From assembly GCA_964347265.1 (NCBI GenBank), contig CAYFXV010000020.1:1-10451 (forward strand): 10,451 nucleotides of DNA. Reading direction: 5' to 3'. Position 1 is the stretch's first letter, and each line of letters begins with the position of its first letter. A program made the position numbers and the translations under genes. The notes beneath the pieces were generated by a model. It saw only the letters and a program-made list of their open reading frames with translations, was not told the DNA's origin and made no database searches. Source of the DNA: CS1-C013 sp964347265. GTDB lineage: Archaea > Aenigmatarchaeota > Aenigmatarchaeia > Aenigmatarchaeales > Aenigmatarchaeaceae. Shown piece by piece: positions 1-5,535 of the stretch.

Positions 1-64
1 TCCCATCAGGAGAAAATGTTACTATAGCTCTATCATAACCCATCATTTCAGGTATAGCCTGAAT
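1..64 (-). CDS. psmA: Proteasome subunit alpha, N-terminal fragment (cut by window edge)
   Basis: The first 21 codons of a minus-strand gene read (I/M)QAIPEMMGYDRAIVTFSPDG. The YDRAI-FSPDG core is the conserved N-terminus of archaeal 20S proteasome alpha subunits, the outer rings of the protein-degrading core whose N-terminal tails gate the channel. The rest lies outside the window. No ATG, GTG or TTG occurs in frame between an upstream TAG (101-103) and ATG at 44-46. A strong Shine-Dalgarno site GAGGTGA (69-75) ends four bases before an ATT codon (62-64), so I take ATT as the start; it gives an N-terminus beginning MQ, as in known archaeal alpha subunits. The alternative is one of the tandem ATGs at 44-46 or 41-43, which would need an implausibly long 22-base spacer. 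Identity is secure from the motif; the start is an inference. Its position downstream of the RNase P genes matches the conserved archaeal superoperon. Confidence 0.85.
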   Translation of the reverse strand, partial: MQAIPEMMGYDRAIVTFSPDG

Positions 65-68
65 AAAA

Positions 69-75
69 TCACCTC
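69..75 (-). promoter_or_regulatory. Shine-Dalgarno site of psmA that decides an ATT start
   Basis: GAGGTGA on the minus strand matches the archaeal anti-Shine-Dalgarno sequence over seven bases. It is followed by TTTT and then ATT (62-64). The same GGTGA plus four-base spacing is seen before the rpp30 gene and before the ATG at 5582, which supports the ATT assignment. Confidence 0.7.
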
Positions 76-105
76 GTAATTTATAATTTTTAATATAGTT
101 CTAAA

Positions 106-113
106 TTTATAAA
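106..113. promoter_or_regulatory. Palindromic TATA box shared by two divergent genes
   Basis: TTTATAAA is its own reverse complement. Its centre is 26.5 bp upstream of the ATG at 136, the right distance for a leaderless plus-strand transcript. On the minus strand it would place transcription start near position 83, giving psmA a leader of about 19 bases that contains the GAGGTGA site. One box can therefore serve both directions. No second equally good box was seen. Confidence 0.6.
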
Positions 114-135
114 GGTTACTTAATTAAAATAAATT

Positions 136-480
136 ATGAATAATCATTTATTAATTTTGACAAAACGTTATTCTAAACTTGCTGAATTTTTTGAAGTTCC
201 CTCAAAATCAAATAATTATGCTGTTCTTAAAGCAGTTGTTGAATCATCAAAAACCTTTTCAAATTTAATGTTTGGATTAAAGAAAAATCCCTCTATTATA
301 TGTAGATCTACAGAAGAATTAACGCTATATGAGTTAATAAAAAAAGAAAATAGATTCTATAAACATACAAAAGCAGGTAAATTTGCTATTGAAATAGGTG
401 AACGTGATATTAGAACAATAGATACACAAAAAACAGCAGAAGATATAATAGAATTAACTCATATGGTAGATGTACTATAA
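136..480 (+). CDS. Hypothetical protein, possible winged-helix fold
   Basis: A 114-residue soluble protein, lysine-rich, without signal peptide, membrane segment or cysteine motif beyond one Cys near residue 56. I do not recognise the family. The middle and end (about residues 45-90) resemble a helix followed by a wing: STEELTLYELIKKE, then a turn and FYKHTKAGKFAIE. Winged-helix DNA-binding proteins often have Y-x-L/H-T-x-x-G-K at the wing, so a small transcription factor is possible but unproven. The ATG lies 26.5 bp after the TATA box centre and has no Shine-Dalgarno site, so the mRNA is probably leaderless. It is divergent from psmA and converges on pop5: its TAA ends at 480 and the pop5 stop begins at 481, with no spacer. 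It interrupts an otherwise conserved pop5-psmA neighbourhood. Confidence 0.7.
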   Translation: MNNHLLILTKRYSKLAEFFEVPSKSNNYAVLKAVVESSKTFSNLMFGLKKNPSIICRSTEELTLYELIKKENRFYKHTKAGKFAIEIGERDIRTIDTQKTAEDIIELTHMVDVL

Positions 481-867
481 TTATCTTGTAAATTCAGTTA
501 ATCTACTTTCTCCAAAAAATTTCATTTTAGTTGCTTTTACAGACCCAGAAATTCCTAAAACTCTAAAAACAACTTTCGTATCTCCTATTCTTTGAATTAG
601 AGCCAAAGCAGCTCTTGCTCCTTCCACACTATCATGAGAGCATCTTATTATTCCCATTTGTCTTTTTTCATCATAAGTATCTTTAATAATCCTTATATCA
701 GCTTTAGATACTCCAGTCTCTCCTAAAAAGTTTAAAACAGAGTGCCAAATCGTGTTAATTAAGTCTTGTAATAATACTTTTTCTTCAGAGATTACATGAA
801 AAGCTAGATATCTTCTTCTACCCCTTAAACTCGGAGGTAATGGTTTTGGTCTTTTTTCTTCGTTCAT
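481..867 (-). CDS. rnp2: Ribonuclease P protein component 2 (Pop5)
   Basis: Pop5/Rpp14-family subunit of archaeal RNase P, which with Rpp30 helps the catalytic RNA remove 5' leaders from pre-tRNA. The family signature is clear: PLPPSLRGRRRYLAFHVISE at the N-terminus, then a central amphipathic region, then MGIIRCSHDSVEGARAALALI and TKVVFRVLGISGSVKATKMKF. I chose the ATG at 865-867 (128 residues). It follows GAGTGA with a four-base spacer, the register seen for other genes here, and gives the usual family length of about 120-130. A longer reading from ATG 910-912 adds 15 lysine-rich residues but has no Shine-Dalgarno site. It lies 63 bases after the rpp30 stop and is probably co-transcribed with rpp30. 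It converges, with no gap, on the small gene at 136-480. Confidence 0.92.
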   Translation of the reverse strand: MNEEKRPKPLPPSLRGRRRYLAFHVISEEKVLLQDLINTIWHSVLNFLGETGVSKADIRIIKDTYDEKRQMGIIRCSHDSVEGARAALALIQRIGDTKVVFRVLGISGSVKATKMKFFGESRLTEFTR

Positions 868-871
868 ATAA

Positions 872-877
872 TCACTC
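872..877 (-). promoter_or_regulatory. Shine-Dalgarno site choosing the internal pop5 start
   Basis: GAGTGA on the minus strand (one mismatch from GAGGTGA), then TTAT, then ATG at 865-867. It selects this ATG over the one at 910-912, whose upstream sequence is AT-rich with no complementarity to 16S rRNA. Confidence 0.5.
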
Positions 878-930
878 AACAATTTTATTAGCTTCTTTTT
901 CACTTGTTGCATTTATAAGCTAAACAAAAT

Positions 931-1650
931 TTATTCAACTATTTCAACTCCTTTTGTTATTTTCCTACCTTCTAAAGTCTTTTTATTTTCCCTAATAATA
1001 TCTAAAGGAATAGAACTCATAGATAAGAAAGCTTTTCCAATTTCCATTCCAAGAGAATTTGCTATTGATATCAGATCTCTTGGATTTCTCATTTCCCATA
1101 CAGACTGAGCACCAGAACATATAATCATAGGAGTTCTAAAATGGTTGCAAAGTTTAATATTTTTAGATATGTGATTGATTATGTAAGATCTTGGTCTTCT
1201 ATAACTGTGTAAAATTTCTCTAAAATTTATCTCAATTGTAACTTTGTTTCTTGTAGCTTGATCTAGACAAGGTCTATCTAATCCACTATCAATTCTTCCA
1301 GCTTCAGGATGAGATAATATGTCTACTCTAGGGTCCTCACAAGCAGCCCTATTAATAGAGTAATCTCCACCACTCACAACTACTATCATTACTTTTTCCC
1401 TAACTTTGCTTATAATATCTTTTAATTCTCTTGCATCTTCTGCTTGAATTTTTACTCCAAGATAAACTTCTATATCAGTTTTTACTTTATTTATGTCATC
1501 TTTTAGTTTTTTTAATTTTTCCAAACCTTGATAATTATCGCAAATAGCTATTCCTGAATATCCTAATCTCTTTGCAAAGTCTATTATTTGCTCAACTGTG
1601 CTTTCTCCACCTGATAAATTGCTCTGAATGTGCAAATCGTAAAATTTTAT
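931..1650 (-). CDS. rnp3: Ribonuclease P protein component 3 (Rpp30), probable ATA start
   Basis: Rpp30-family TIM-barrel (PHP-like) subunit of RNase P, partner of Pop5 in tRNA 5' processing. Visible family marks, numbered from the proposed start, are YDLHIQS (4-10), INRAACED (99-106), VDILSHPE (109-116), TIEINFRE (138-145) and the C-terminal SGAQSVWEMRNPRDL (179-193) followed by GM. I extend the gene to ATA (1648-1650): this restores the conserved leading residues (M)KFYDL and gives 239 residues. ATA stands four bases after AGGTGA (1655-1660). In-frame TAA at 1663-1665 closes the frame, and no ATG or GTG lies between. The conventional alternative, TTG at 1633-1635, has no ribosome binding site and would delete the first beta strand. 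Function is secure; the ATA start is inferred. Pop5 follows on the same strand. Confidence 0.9.
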   Translation of the reverse strand: MKFYDLHIQSNLSGGESTVEQIIDFAKRLGYSGIAICDNYQGLEKLKKLKDDINKVKTDIEVYLGVKIQAEDARELKDIISKVREKVMIVVVSGGDYSINRAACEDPRVDILSHPEAGRIDSGLDRPCLDQATRNKVTIEINFREILHSYRRPRSYIINHISKNIKLCNHFRTPMIICSGAQSVWEMRNPRDLISIANSLGMEIGKAFLSMSSIPLDIIRENKKTLEGRKITKGVEIVE

Positions 1651-1654
1651 AAAA

Positions 1655-1660
1655 TCACCT
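1655..1660 (-). promoter_or_regulatory. Shine-Dalgarno site of rpp30 that decides an ATA start
   Basis: AGGTGA, then TTTT, then ATA (1648-1650). This is nearly the same ten bases as upstream of psmA (GGTGATTTT followed by ATT). The position relative to TTG 1633-1635 would be 19 bases, too far for normal initiation. Confidence 0.7.
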
Positions 1661-1673
1661 TTTTAGAATTTGG

Positions 1674-1690
1674 TTTATATATTTAAAAAT
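1674..1690 (-). promoter_or_regulatory. Probable TATA region for the rpp30-pop5 operon
   Basis: On the minus strand the sequence TTTTTAAATATATAAA forms an extended TATA element. Centred near 1685 it predicts transcription start at about 1659, giving a leader of about ten bases that begins at the Shine-Dalgarno site. The exact box is ambiguous because the tract is long. The 102-base gap to the preceding gene contains no ORF of note. Confidence 0.45.
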
Positions 1691-1752
1691 TTCCCATTCT
1701 CTAAAAAATCATCTAGCTTTAAATTCCGATTTTTCTATATCTTAACGAAGAA

Positions 1753-2109
1753 TTAAAATCTTCTTCTTTGCCTTCTCGGAGGCCTATGTTTTCTATAACA
1801 ATCTCTACAGTATATTGGTCTACCTTCTATTGGTTTAAAAGGGACTTCACACTCTTTTCCACAATCAGCGCAAATTGCCTTATACATCTTTCTCTCGAAA
1901 CCCCTTTCTTCTGGTTCTTCTTCTGGTTCTTCTTCTGGTTCTTCCTCTGGTTCACTCTCTTCTTCACTAACTTCTGCCTCAGGTTCTTCTTTAGTTTCTG
2001 TAGTTTCTATTGTTTTCTCTTCAGCAACTTCTTCTAGTACTTCTTTCTCCTCTTCTGGTTCTTCCTCTGGTTCACTCTCTTCTTCCTCTTCAAATGTTTC
2101 TTCATCCAC
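1753..2109 (-). CDS. Acidic low-complexity protein with CxxC-x17-CxxC zinc domain
   Basis: 118 residues in two parts. Residues 1-69 are almost entirely Glu, Pro, Val and Thr, dominated by EPEE units, and are likely disordered and strongly negative. Residues 74-104 form a zinc ribbon: C80xxC83, exactly 17 residues, then C101xxC104, with the typical VPFKP and GRPIYC core and an extra C87. The last 14 residues are highly basic (RKHRPPRRQRRRF). This CxxC-x17-CxxC domain is widespread in DPANN archaea and candidate-phyla bacteria; its function is unknown to me, though nucleic acid or ribosome binding is commonly suspected. The start is GTG at 2107-2109, with GGAG at 2118-2121 and an eight-base spacer, the register expected for that part of the Shine-Dalgarno sequence. 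It has its own promoter and lies between the permease and rpp30. Confidence 0.85.
   Translation of the reverse strand: MDEETFEEEEESEPEEEPEEEKEVLEEVAEEKTIETTETKEEPEAEVSEEESEPEEEPEEEPEEEPEERGFERKMYKAICADCGKECEVPFKPIEGRPIYCRDCYRKHRPPRRQRRRF
1909..1944 (-). repeat. Tandem 12-bp repeat coding EPEE units
   Basis: Three exact copies of a 12-base unit (TTCTGGTTCTTC on the plus strand), followed by a degenerate fourth. In the zinc protein they encode successive Glu-Pro-Glu-Glu units. Because the length is a multiple of three, copy-number changes would keep the frame and only lengthen the acidic tail. Confidence 0.85.
1931..2085. repeat. 35-bp perfect direct repeat, copies 120 bp apart
   Basis: Positions 1931-1965 and 2051-2085 are identical over 35 bases. 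Both lie in the acidic part of the zinc protein, in the same frame (offset 40 codons), and encode the ESEPEEEPEEE segments. This indicates an internal duplication of the acidic tail. Confidence 0.85.
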
Positions 2110-2150
2110 AATAATCTCTCCTTAATTTATAATGTAATAAAATTCGACAG

Positions 2151-2157
2151 TATATAA
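2151..2157 (-). promoter_or_regulatory. TATA box of the zinc-domain protein
   Basis: TTATATA on the minus strand, centred at 2154, predicts transcription start near 2128. That leaves a leader of about 19 bases carrying the AAGGAG site. A weaker box (TATAAAA, about 2168-2174) lies further upstream. Confidence 0.5.
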
Positions 2158-2209
2158 GATTATGTTTTTTATACATGACTCCAAAAGCATTCATTTTTAC
2201 ATTTTGAAT

Positions 2210-3529
2210 TCATACAAACCTTCTAAGAAATTTATATAATTTACCTTTTTTCTTTCGCGTTTCACCTTTTATTAATTTATAAAAATTATAGATAAAAAGT
2301 CCTATGAGAATCCATAGCAGCCCTGTATTTATAGCATTTTTTTCTAAGAACAAGAGTAAGAAGAGGGGTAGAATTATTCCAAGTAAAGATGTGTAAGGAT
2401 ATAAAGGTACTCTATAAGGTCTTTTTAGTTTGGGTTTTGTTATTCTAAGGAATATAACACTAGAACAAACCATAGAAATACATACTAAATAACCAAAATC
2501 AGCTATTGAGGCAACATATTCTACAGCATTTGTCATTATAAATAAACCTGAAATTAAACCACTCATTATTATAGCAATGAAAGGAGTACTAAATTTACGA
2601 CTTACTTTTTTTATGAACTTAGGTATCATTCCATCTCTAGAAAGAGCATATGCATTTCTACTTGCAGCTATAAGACCCGCATTCATAGAAGTTAAAGTTG
2701 CAAAACTGGCAGCCAGTACTATAAATGGAGCTAGAGGTCCACTTATATCTAATAGAGGGGTTTGTTGATTTTGTATGTTAGGGGGAAATATGAAACCAAT
2801 TATAAGCAAAGAAGTTATGACATAAACTAAAGTTACAATTATTATACAGTAGATGAAAGATTTTGGAAGATCTGTAGGTTTTTTAGCTTCTGCTGAAACA
2901 GCTGAAATTGCCTCGAAACCAATAAAAAGAACATAAAGTAAGGATGCTGTTGTGAAGATTGGAATGAATTTAGTTTGATAGAGGGCATATTGTATGTTAG
3001 TTGGATTAAAGCCAGTTCCCATATAAATCCAAAAAATTAAAAACACTATTAGTATGTCAATAGTTAATATTTTCTCTATTCTGATAGATGTTCTCATGGT
3101 TATTGTATTTAATATCATAAAAAAGAGAAGAGAAAGCAAAGCTAATGGGATTGGATTTGGGATATTTAATAACATTCCAAAATACATAGAGAATCCTAGT
3201 GCTGAAAGAGCAATATAACCCATATTACCTAACCAAACCAACCAACCTACTATAAAACTACTACTATCTTTTCTAAAGGCTTTAGCTACCCATGAATATC
3301 CACCTCCTTCAAGAGGTAAAGAAGCAGCAAGCTCCCCATAATTAAATGCAACTAATATAGTAATGAAAGATGCAAATAGAAGAGATATGATAATACCTAA
3401 ACCTGCCATGTTTATTCCAAAAGGAAGGAGTACAAATACACCAGCTCCAATAGTAGATCCTATAGCAGATAAAAGAAGATCTGAAAAACTAAATCTTTTT
3501 CGAATTTTTACTTCTTTTTTAACAGCCAT
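2210..3529 (-). CDS. APC-family amino acid permease
   Basis: 439-residue integral membrane transporter of the amino acid-polyamine-organocation superfamily with the LeuT-type fold. The first helix carries GSTIGAGVF (24-32), the unwound substrate-binding segment. It is followed by EGGGYSWVAKAF (74-85), and helix 6 by the family motif FIGFEAISAVSAEAKKP. About twelve hydrophobic segments can be counted, and the tail is strongly basic (KGETRKKKGKLYKFLRRFV). The substrate, probably an amino acid taken up with or exchanged for an ion, cannot be read from sequence. The ATG at 3527-3529 has no Shine-Dalgarno site but has a TATA box 25 bp upstream, so it is probably leaderless. It is divergent from the small membrane protein at 3611. 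For a small-genome archaeon, an importer of this kind fits dependence on external amino acids; that is inference. Confidence 0.93.
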   Translation of the reverse strand: MAVKKEVKIRKRFSFSDLLLSAIGSTIGAGVFVLLPFGINMAGLGIIISLLFASFITILVAFNYGELAASLPLEGGGYSWVAKAFRKDSSSFIVGWLVWLGNMGYIALSALGFSMYFGMLLNIPNPIPLALLSLLFFMILNTITMRTSIRIEKILTIDILIVFLIFWIYMGTGFNPTNIQYALYQTKFIPIFTTASLLYVLFIGFEAISAVSAEAKKPTDLPKSFIYCIIIVTLVYVITSLLIIGFIFPPNIQNQQTPLLDISGPLAPFIVLAASFATLTSMNAGLIAASRNAYALSRDGMIPKFIKKVSRKFSTPFIAIIMSGLISGLFIMTNAVEYVASIADFGYLVCISMVCSSVIFLRITKPKLKRPYRVPLYPYTSLLGIILPLFLLLFLEKNAINTGLLWILIGLFIYNFYKLIKGETRKKKGKLYKFLRRFV

Positions 3530-3548
3530 TAAATATCATTGTATTTAG

Positions 3549-3558
3549 TAATAAAAAT
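3549..3558 (-). promoter_or_regulatory. TATA box of the permease gene
   Basis: ATTTTTATTA on the minus strand, centred about 25 bp before the ATG at 3527-3529. No ribosome binding site lies between, which fits leaderless transcription. Confidence 0.5.
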
Positions 3559-3580
3559 GTTTTTCTATAAAATACACTTC

Positions 3581-3589
3581 TTATTTAAG
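3581..3589 (+). promoter_or_regulatory. TATA box of the small membrane protein at 3611
   Basis: TTATTTAAG, centred 26.5 bp upstream of the ATG at 3611. It supports that ATG as the start rather than TTG 3539 or ATG 3557, which have no suitable box at the leaderless distance. Confidence 0.5.
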
Positions 3590-3610
3590 CTCAAATCTCA
3601 AAATTTTATT

Positions 3611-3925
3611 ATGAAAAGAAGGATTAGAAAATTTTCAATATTTTTTTTAATGATGTTAGTTTTTGCAATATTCGAAGATATACTTGCAGCATCTTTTTCT
3701 GGAGGAGCATTAATTATTGGAGCACTTCCTTTTATTTTTATAATTGCATTAATTTTCACACTTCTTACAGAATTATTGGAAGAGCACTTTGAATACGGTA
3801 GACAACCTTTAGAAAAAATCATAGATAAAACATTTACCCATTTAAGAAAACATAATATAAAACCTACTTATGAAAATGTGAAAAAGCACATGAAAAAGCA
3901 TGCCAAAATTTTACGCAGACTATAA
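3611..3925 (+). CDS. Small two-helix membrane protein, unknown function
   Basis: 104 residues from the ATG at 3611; a longer reading from TTG 3539 is possible but adds a non-conserved-looking basic/aromatic extension. After MKRRIRK come two hydrophobic segments (about residues 8-28 and 32-56), the second containing GALPFIFIIALIF. A soluble, basic C-terminal half follows, including HLRKHNIKPTYENVKKHMKKHAKILRRL. The positive-inside rule places both ends in the cytoplasm. I do not recognise the family. The start is supported by a TATA box 26.5 bp upstream and absence of a Shine-Dalgarno site. It is divergent from the permease and convergent with the gene ending at 3933, with a seven-base gap. 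The lysine- and histidine-rich tail might bind nucleic acid or acidic lipid, but nothing in the sequence proves that. Confidence 0.65.
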   Translation: MKRRIRKFSIFFLMMLVFAIFEDILAASFSGGALIIGALPFIFIIALIFTLLTELLEEHFEYGRQPLEKIIDKTFTHLRKHNIKPTYENVKKHMKKHAKILRRL

Positions 3926-3932
3926 AGTAGAA

Positions 3933-4178
3933 CTATAGTTTCTCTTTCTTTTTAACTTTTTTCAGTTTGAATTTTTTTGATCTAACTTTGTAATCTTTGG
4001 CAAAATAATAAGGTGTAAGTAATAGAGCAAGTACTGCAATACCAATGAATAAAATTCCAAGTACAATGAAAATGCCCACTGTAATAATGCCTAATGCAAT
4101 GAAACCTATTATACCTAATAAAATAAGAGCTAATATAAGTCCCAAACCTCTTACATAAGTTTTTACTTCTTCTTTCAT
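3933..4178 (-). CDS. Small hydrophobic membrane protein co-transcribed with AIM24-like gene
   Basis: 81 residues. A short polar start (MKEEVKTYVRG) is followed by one long hydrophobic stretch, residues 12-59, very rich in Leu, Ile and Gly. It is long enough for two transmembrane helices in a hairpin, separated near GFIALG. It ends at PYYFAKDY, and the last 20 residues are mostly lysine. Both termini are predicted cytoplasmic. I do not recognise a named family. Its ATG lies only two bases after the stop of the upstream AIM24-like gene, with AAGGA a few bases before, so the two are almost certainly one operon and may act together at the membrane. Confidence 0.75.
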   Translation of the reverse strand: MKEEVKTYVRGLGLILALILLGIIGFIALGIITVGIFIVLGILFIGIAVLALLLTPYYFAKDYKVRSKKFKLKKVKKKEKL

Positions 4179-4180
4179 GT

Positions 4181-4915
4181 TTATTTCCTTAGCACATTTC
4201 TAGCTAATGCTCCGCCTAAACTAATACCAACTCCAGCAGCAAGAGCAGCATTGGGATTTATTCCAAGTTCTGCAGCCAATTTTTCTTTTGTCATGCTCTG
4301 AAGTACAACTCTACCTGGTCCAGTGAGCCTTGCTAACAATATTCCTTGTCCTCCAAATAATGCAGTCTTAATACCACCAGGTCTTTGCACATCATAACTA
4401 ACTGTCGGGTCAAAACCTACTATATGACTTGTTGCAACTTGTATAGATTGTCTAGCTTTTAATTTATATTCAATTAAATCTCCAACAGCATGTATAAAAA
4501 CTTTTCCTGGGCCAGTTAGTTTTTGCAAAATAAAGCCTTCTCCTCCAAAAAATGCAGCACCAATTTTAGCAAACTTAAAATCTATAGTCACATTATCTTC
4601 AGCACATAAAAAAGCTCCCCTTTCTGTAATAAAACTCTTTCTAGCTGGTATTTCAATTACTTTAACTTTTCCAGGAAGATCTCCAGCAAATCCAACTAGT
4701 CCTGTGCCTTCTCGACATGTAAATGTGGCAACAAAAAAACTCTCTTTTGCCATAACTCTTCTTATTGCTGCTCCAAAACCACCTTTTACTTTGGCTTCCA
4801 TTTTAACGTTTTCAGATTTGAAAACAAGTCTTCCAGCTTCAGAATAAACAGCTTCGCCTCTTTTCAATTCTATATTAATTATCTGGAGATTGTCCCCAAT
4901 TACTTTATATTTCAT
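4181..4915 (-). CDS. AIM24 / TIGR00266 family protein
   Basis: 244 residues of the AIM24-like beta-sandwich family (PF01987), found across archaea and bacteria and named from a yeast mitochondrial protein; its molecular role is not established. Characteristic features are LKRGEAVYSEAGRLVFKS near the start, KESFFVATFTCREGTGLVGFA in the middle, and two matching halves near the end: GGEGFILQKLTGPGKVFIHA (about 124-143) and GGQGILLARLTGPGRVVLQS (about 188-207). The last 35 residues are Gly/Ala-rich and hydrophobic (INPNAALAAGVGISLGGALA) and may associate with membrane. The ATG at 4913-4915 has no Shine-Dalgarno site but a TATA element 25.5 bp upstream, which overlaps the L15e stop codon. The hydrophobic protein that follows two bases later is its likely partner. 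Confidence 0.9.
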   Translation of the reverse strand: MKYKVIGDNLQIINIELKRGEAVYSEAGRLVFKSENVKMEAKVKGGFGAAIRRVMAKESFFVATFTCREGTGLVGFAGDLPGKVKVIEIPARKSFITERGAFLCAEDNVTIDFKFAKIGAAFFGGEGFILQKLTGPGKVFIHAVGDLIEYKLKARQSIQVATSHIVGFDPTVSYDVQRPGGIKTALFGGQGILLARLTGPGRVVLQSMTKEKLAAELGINPNAALAAGVGISLGGALARNVLRK

Positions 4916-4935
4916 ACTAAGAAATTAGTAAAAAC

Positions 4936-4945
4936 TAATATATTA
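4936..4945 (-). promoter_or_regulatory. Palindromic TATA box of the AIM24-like operon, overlapping the L15e stop
   Basis: TAATATATTA, a perfect ten-base palindrome centred 25.5 bp before the ATG at 4913-4915. The L15e stop codon (4943-4945) forms part of it, so the two transcription units overlap at this promoter. Confidence 0.6.
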
Positions 4946-5458
4946 AGTTTTTAAATCTCTGGATTTCTTTCCAGCAGAAGTTAATCCTCTAAAAACTCTT
5001 TTTCTATGAGCAGGTTTACAAATCCAATTTAATTTTGGATCATTTTTAATGCAAGAATGATTAGTATCAACTAAAATTACTTCAAACCATTTTTGTTTTC
5101 CATCTTCAGCAACATAATACGAGTTTAAGACCTCTAAATTAGGAAACTTTTTTGCAACTCTTACTTCTGCAATGTGTTGCAAGTTCATTTTTGGTGTTAT
5201 GCTCGTTAATCCAGCTTTTCCAGGTTTTCTTCCTCCTGATGGTTTCTCTCTTTTGCTAGAACCTTTACCGATTCTCACTCTTGCCAATACAAAACCTTGT
5301 TTAGCTTTATAGCCTAGAGAATGAGCTCTGTCTAATTTTGTTGGTTTTTCAATTCTAATTATAACAGGTTCTCTTCTCCAAGAAATTAACCTTTCTTTAA
5401 TTAATTTTTTATAATTTGCATTTTTCCTTAACTTTTTAAAGTATTTATACATTCCCAT
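4943..5458 (-). CDS. rpl15e: 50S ribosomal protein L15e
   Basis: 171-residue large-subunit ribosomal protein found in archaea and eukaryotes but not bacteria. The start MGMYKYFKKL, the central KLDRAHSLGYKAKQGFVLAR and GGRKPGKAGL segments, NLEVLNSYYVAEDGKQKWFE, and the closing CKPAHRKRVFRGLTSAGKKSR are all family hallmarks. It is somewhat shorter than the usual 190 residues because the first segment is compact. The ATG at 5456-5458 follows GGTGA (5465-5469) with a six-base spacer. It has its own TATA box and is divergent from the small membrane gene at 5582. Adjacent to RNase P genes in many archaea, here it is separated from them by four genes. Confidence 0.97.
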   Translation of the reverse strand: MGMYKYFKKLRKNANYKKLIKERLISWRREPVIIRIEKPTKLDRAHSLGYKAKQGFVLARVRIGKGSSKREKPSGGRKPGKAGLTSITPKMNLQHIAEVRVAKKFPNLEVLNSYYVAEDGKQKWFEVILVDTNHSCIKNDPKLNWICKPAHRKRVFRGLTSAGKKSRDLKT

Positions 5459-5464
5459 CTCACA

Positions 5465-5469
5465 TCACC
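5465..5469 (-). promoter_or_regulatory. Shine-Dalgarno site of L15e
   Basis: GGTGA on the minus strand followed by TGTGAG and ATG. The spacer is six bases, two longer than the four-base spacing of the other GGTGA genes in the window. Confidence 0.6.
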
Positions 5470-5490
5470 CAAAGGTTTCAAGCTAATTAC

Positions 5491-5497
5491 TTATATA
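5491..5497 (-). promoter_or_regulatory. TATA box of L15e
   Basis: TATATAA on the minus strand, centred at 5494. It predicts transcription start at about 5468, giving a very short leader that begins around the GGTGA site. Confidence 0.5.
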
Positions 5498-5535
5498 CAT
5501 TAAACATAAGTGTTTTTATTCTTTATGGTCATTAG

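Noticed and set aside
868..912. N-terminal extension of Pop5 from ATG 910-912
   Set aside because: No ribosome binding site, an in-frame TAA directly before it, and residues not typical of the family; the internal ATG with GAGTGA is preferred.
1768..2037. Plus-strand open frame of 89 codons rich in Phe and Ser
   Set aside because: It is the antisense of the acidic GAA/GAG-rich tail of the zinc protein; its composition is explained by that repeat.
1909..2085. Possible CRISPR or regulatory repeat array
   Set aside because: Repeats are in frame, code for EPEE units and have no unique spacers of constant length.
2577..2768. Plus-strand frames at 2577-2768 and 3363-3548
   Set aside because: Antisense to transmembrane segments of the permease, with no promoter or ribosome binding site.
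3598..3822. Minus-strand frame of 74 codons
   Set aside because: Antisense to the two-helix protein at 3611-3925, which has a promoter at the right distance and a coherent membrane topology.
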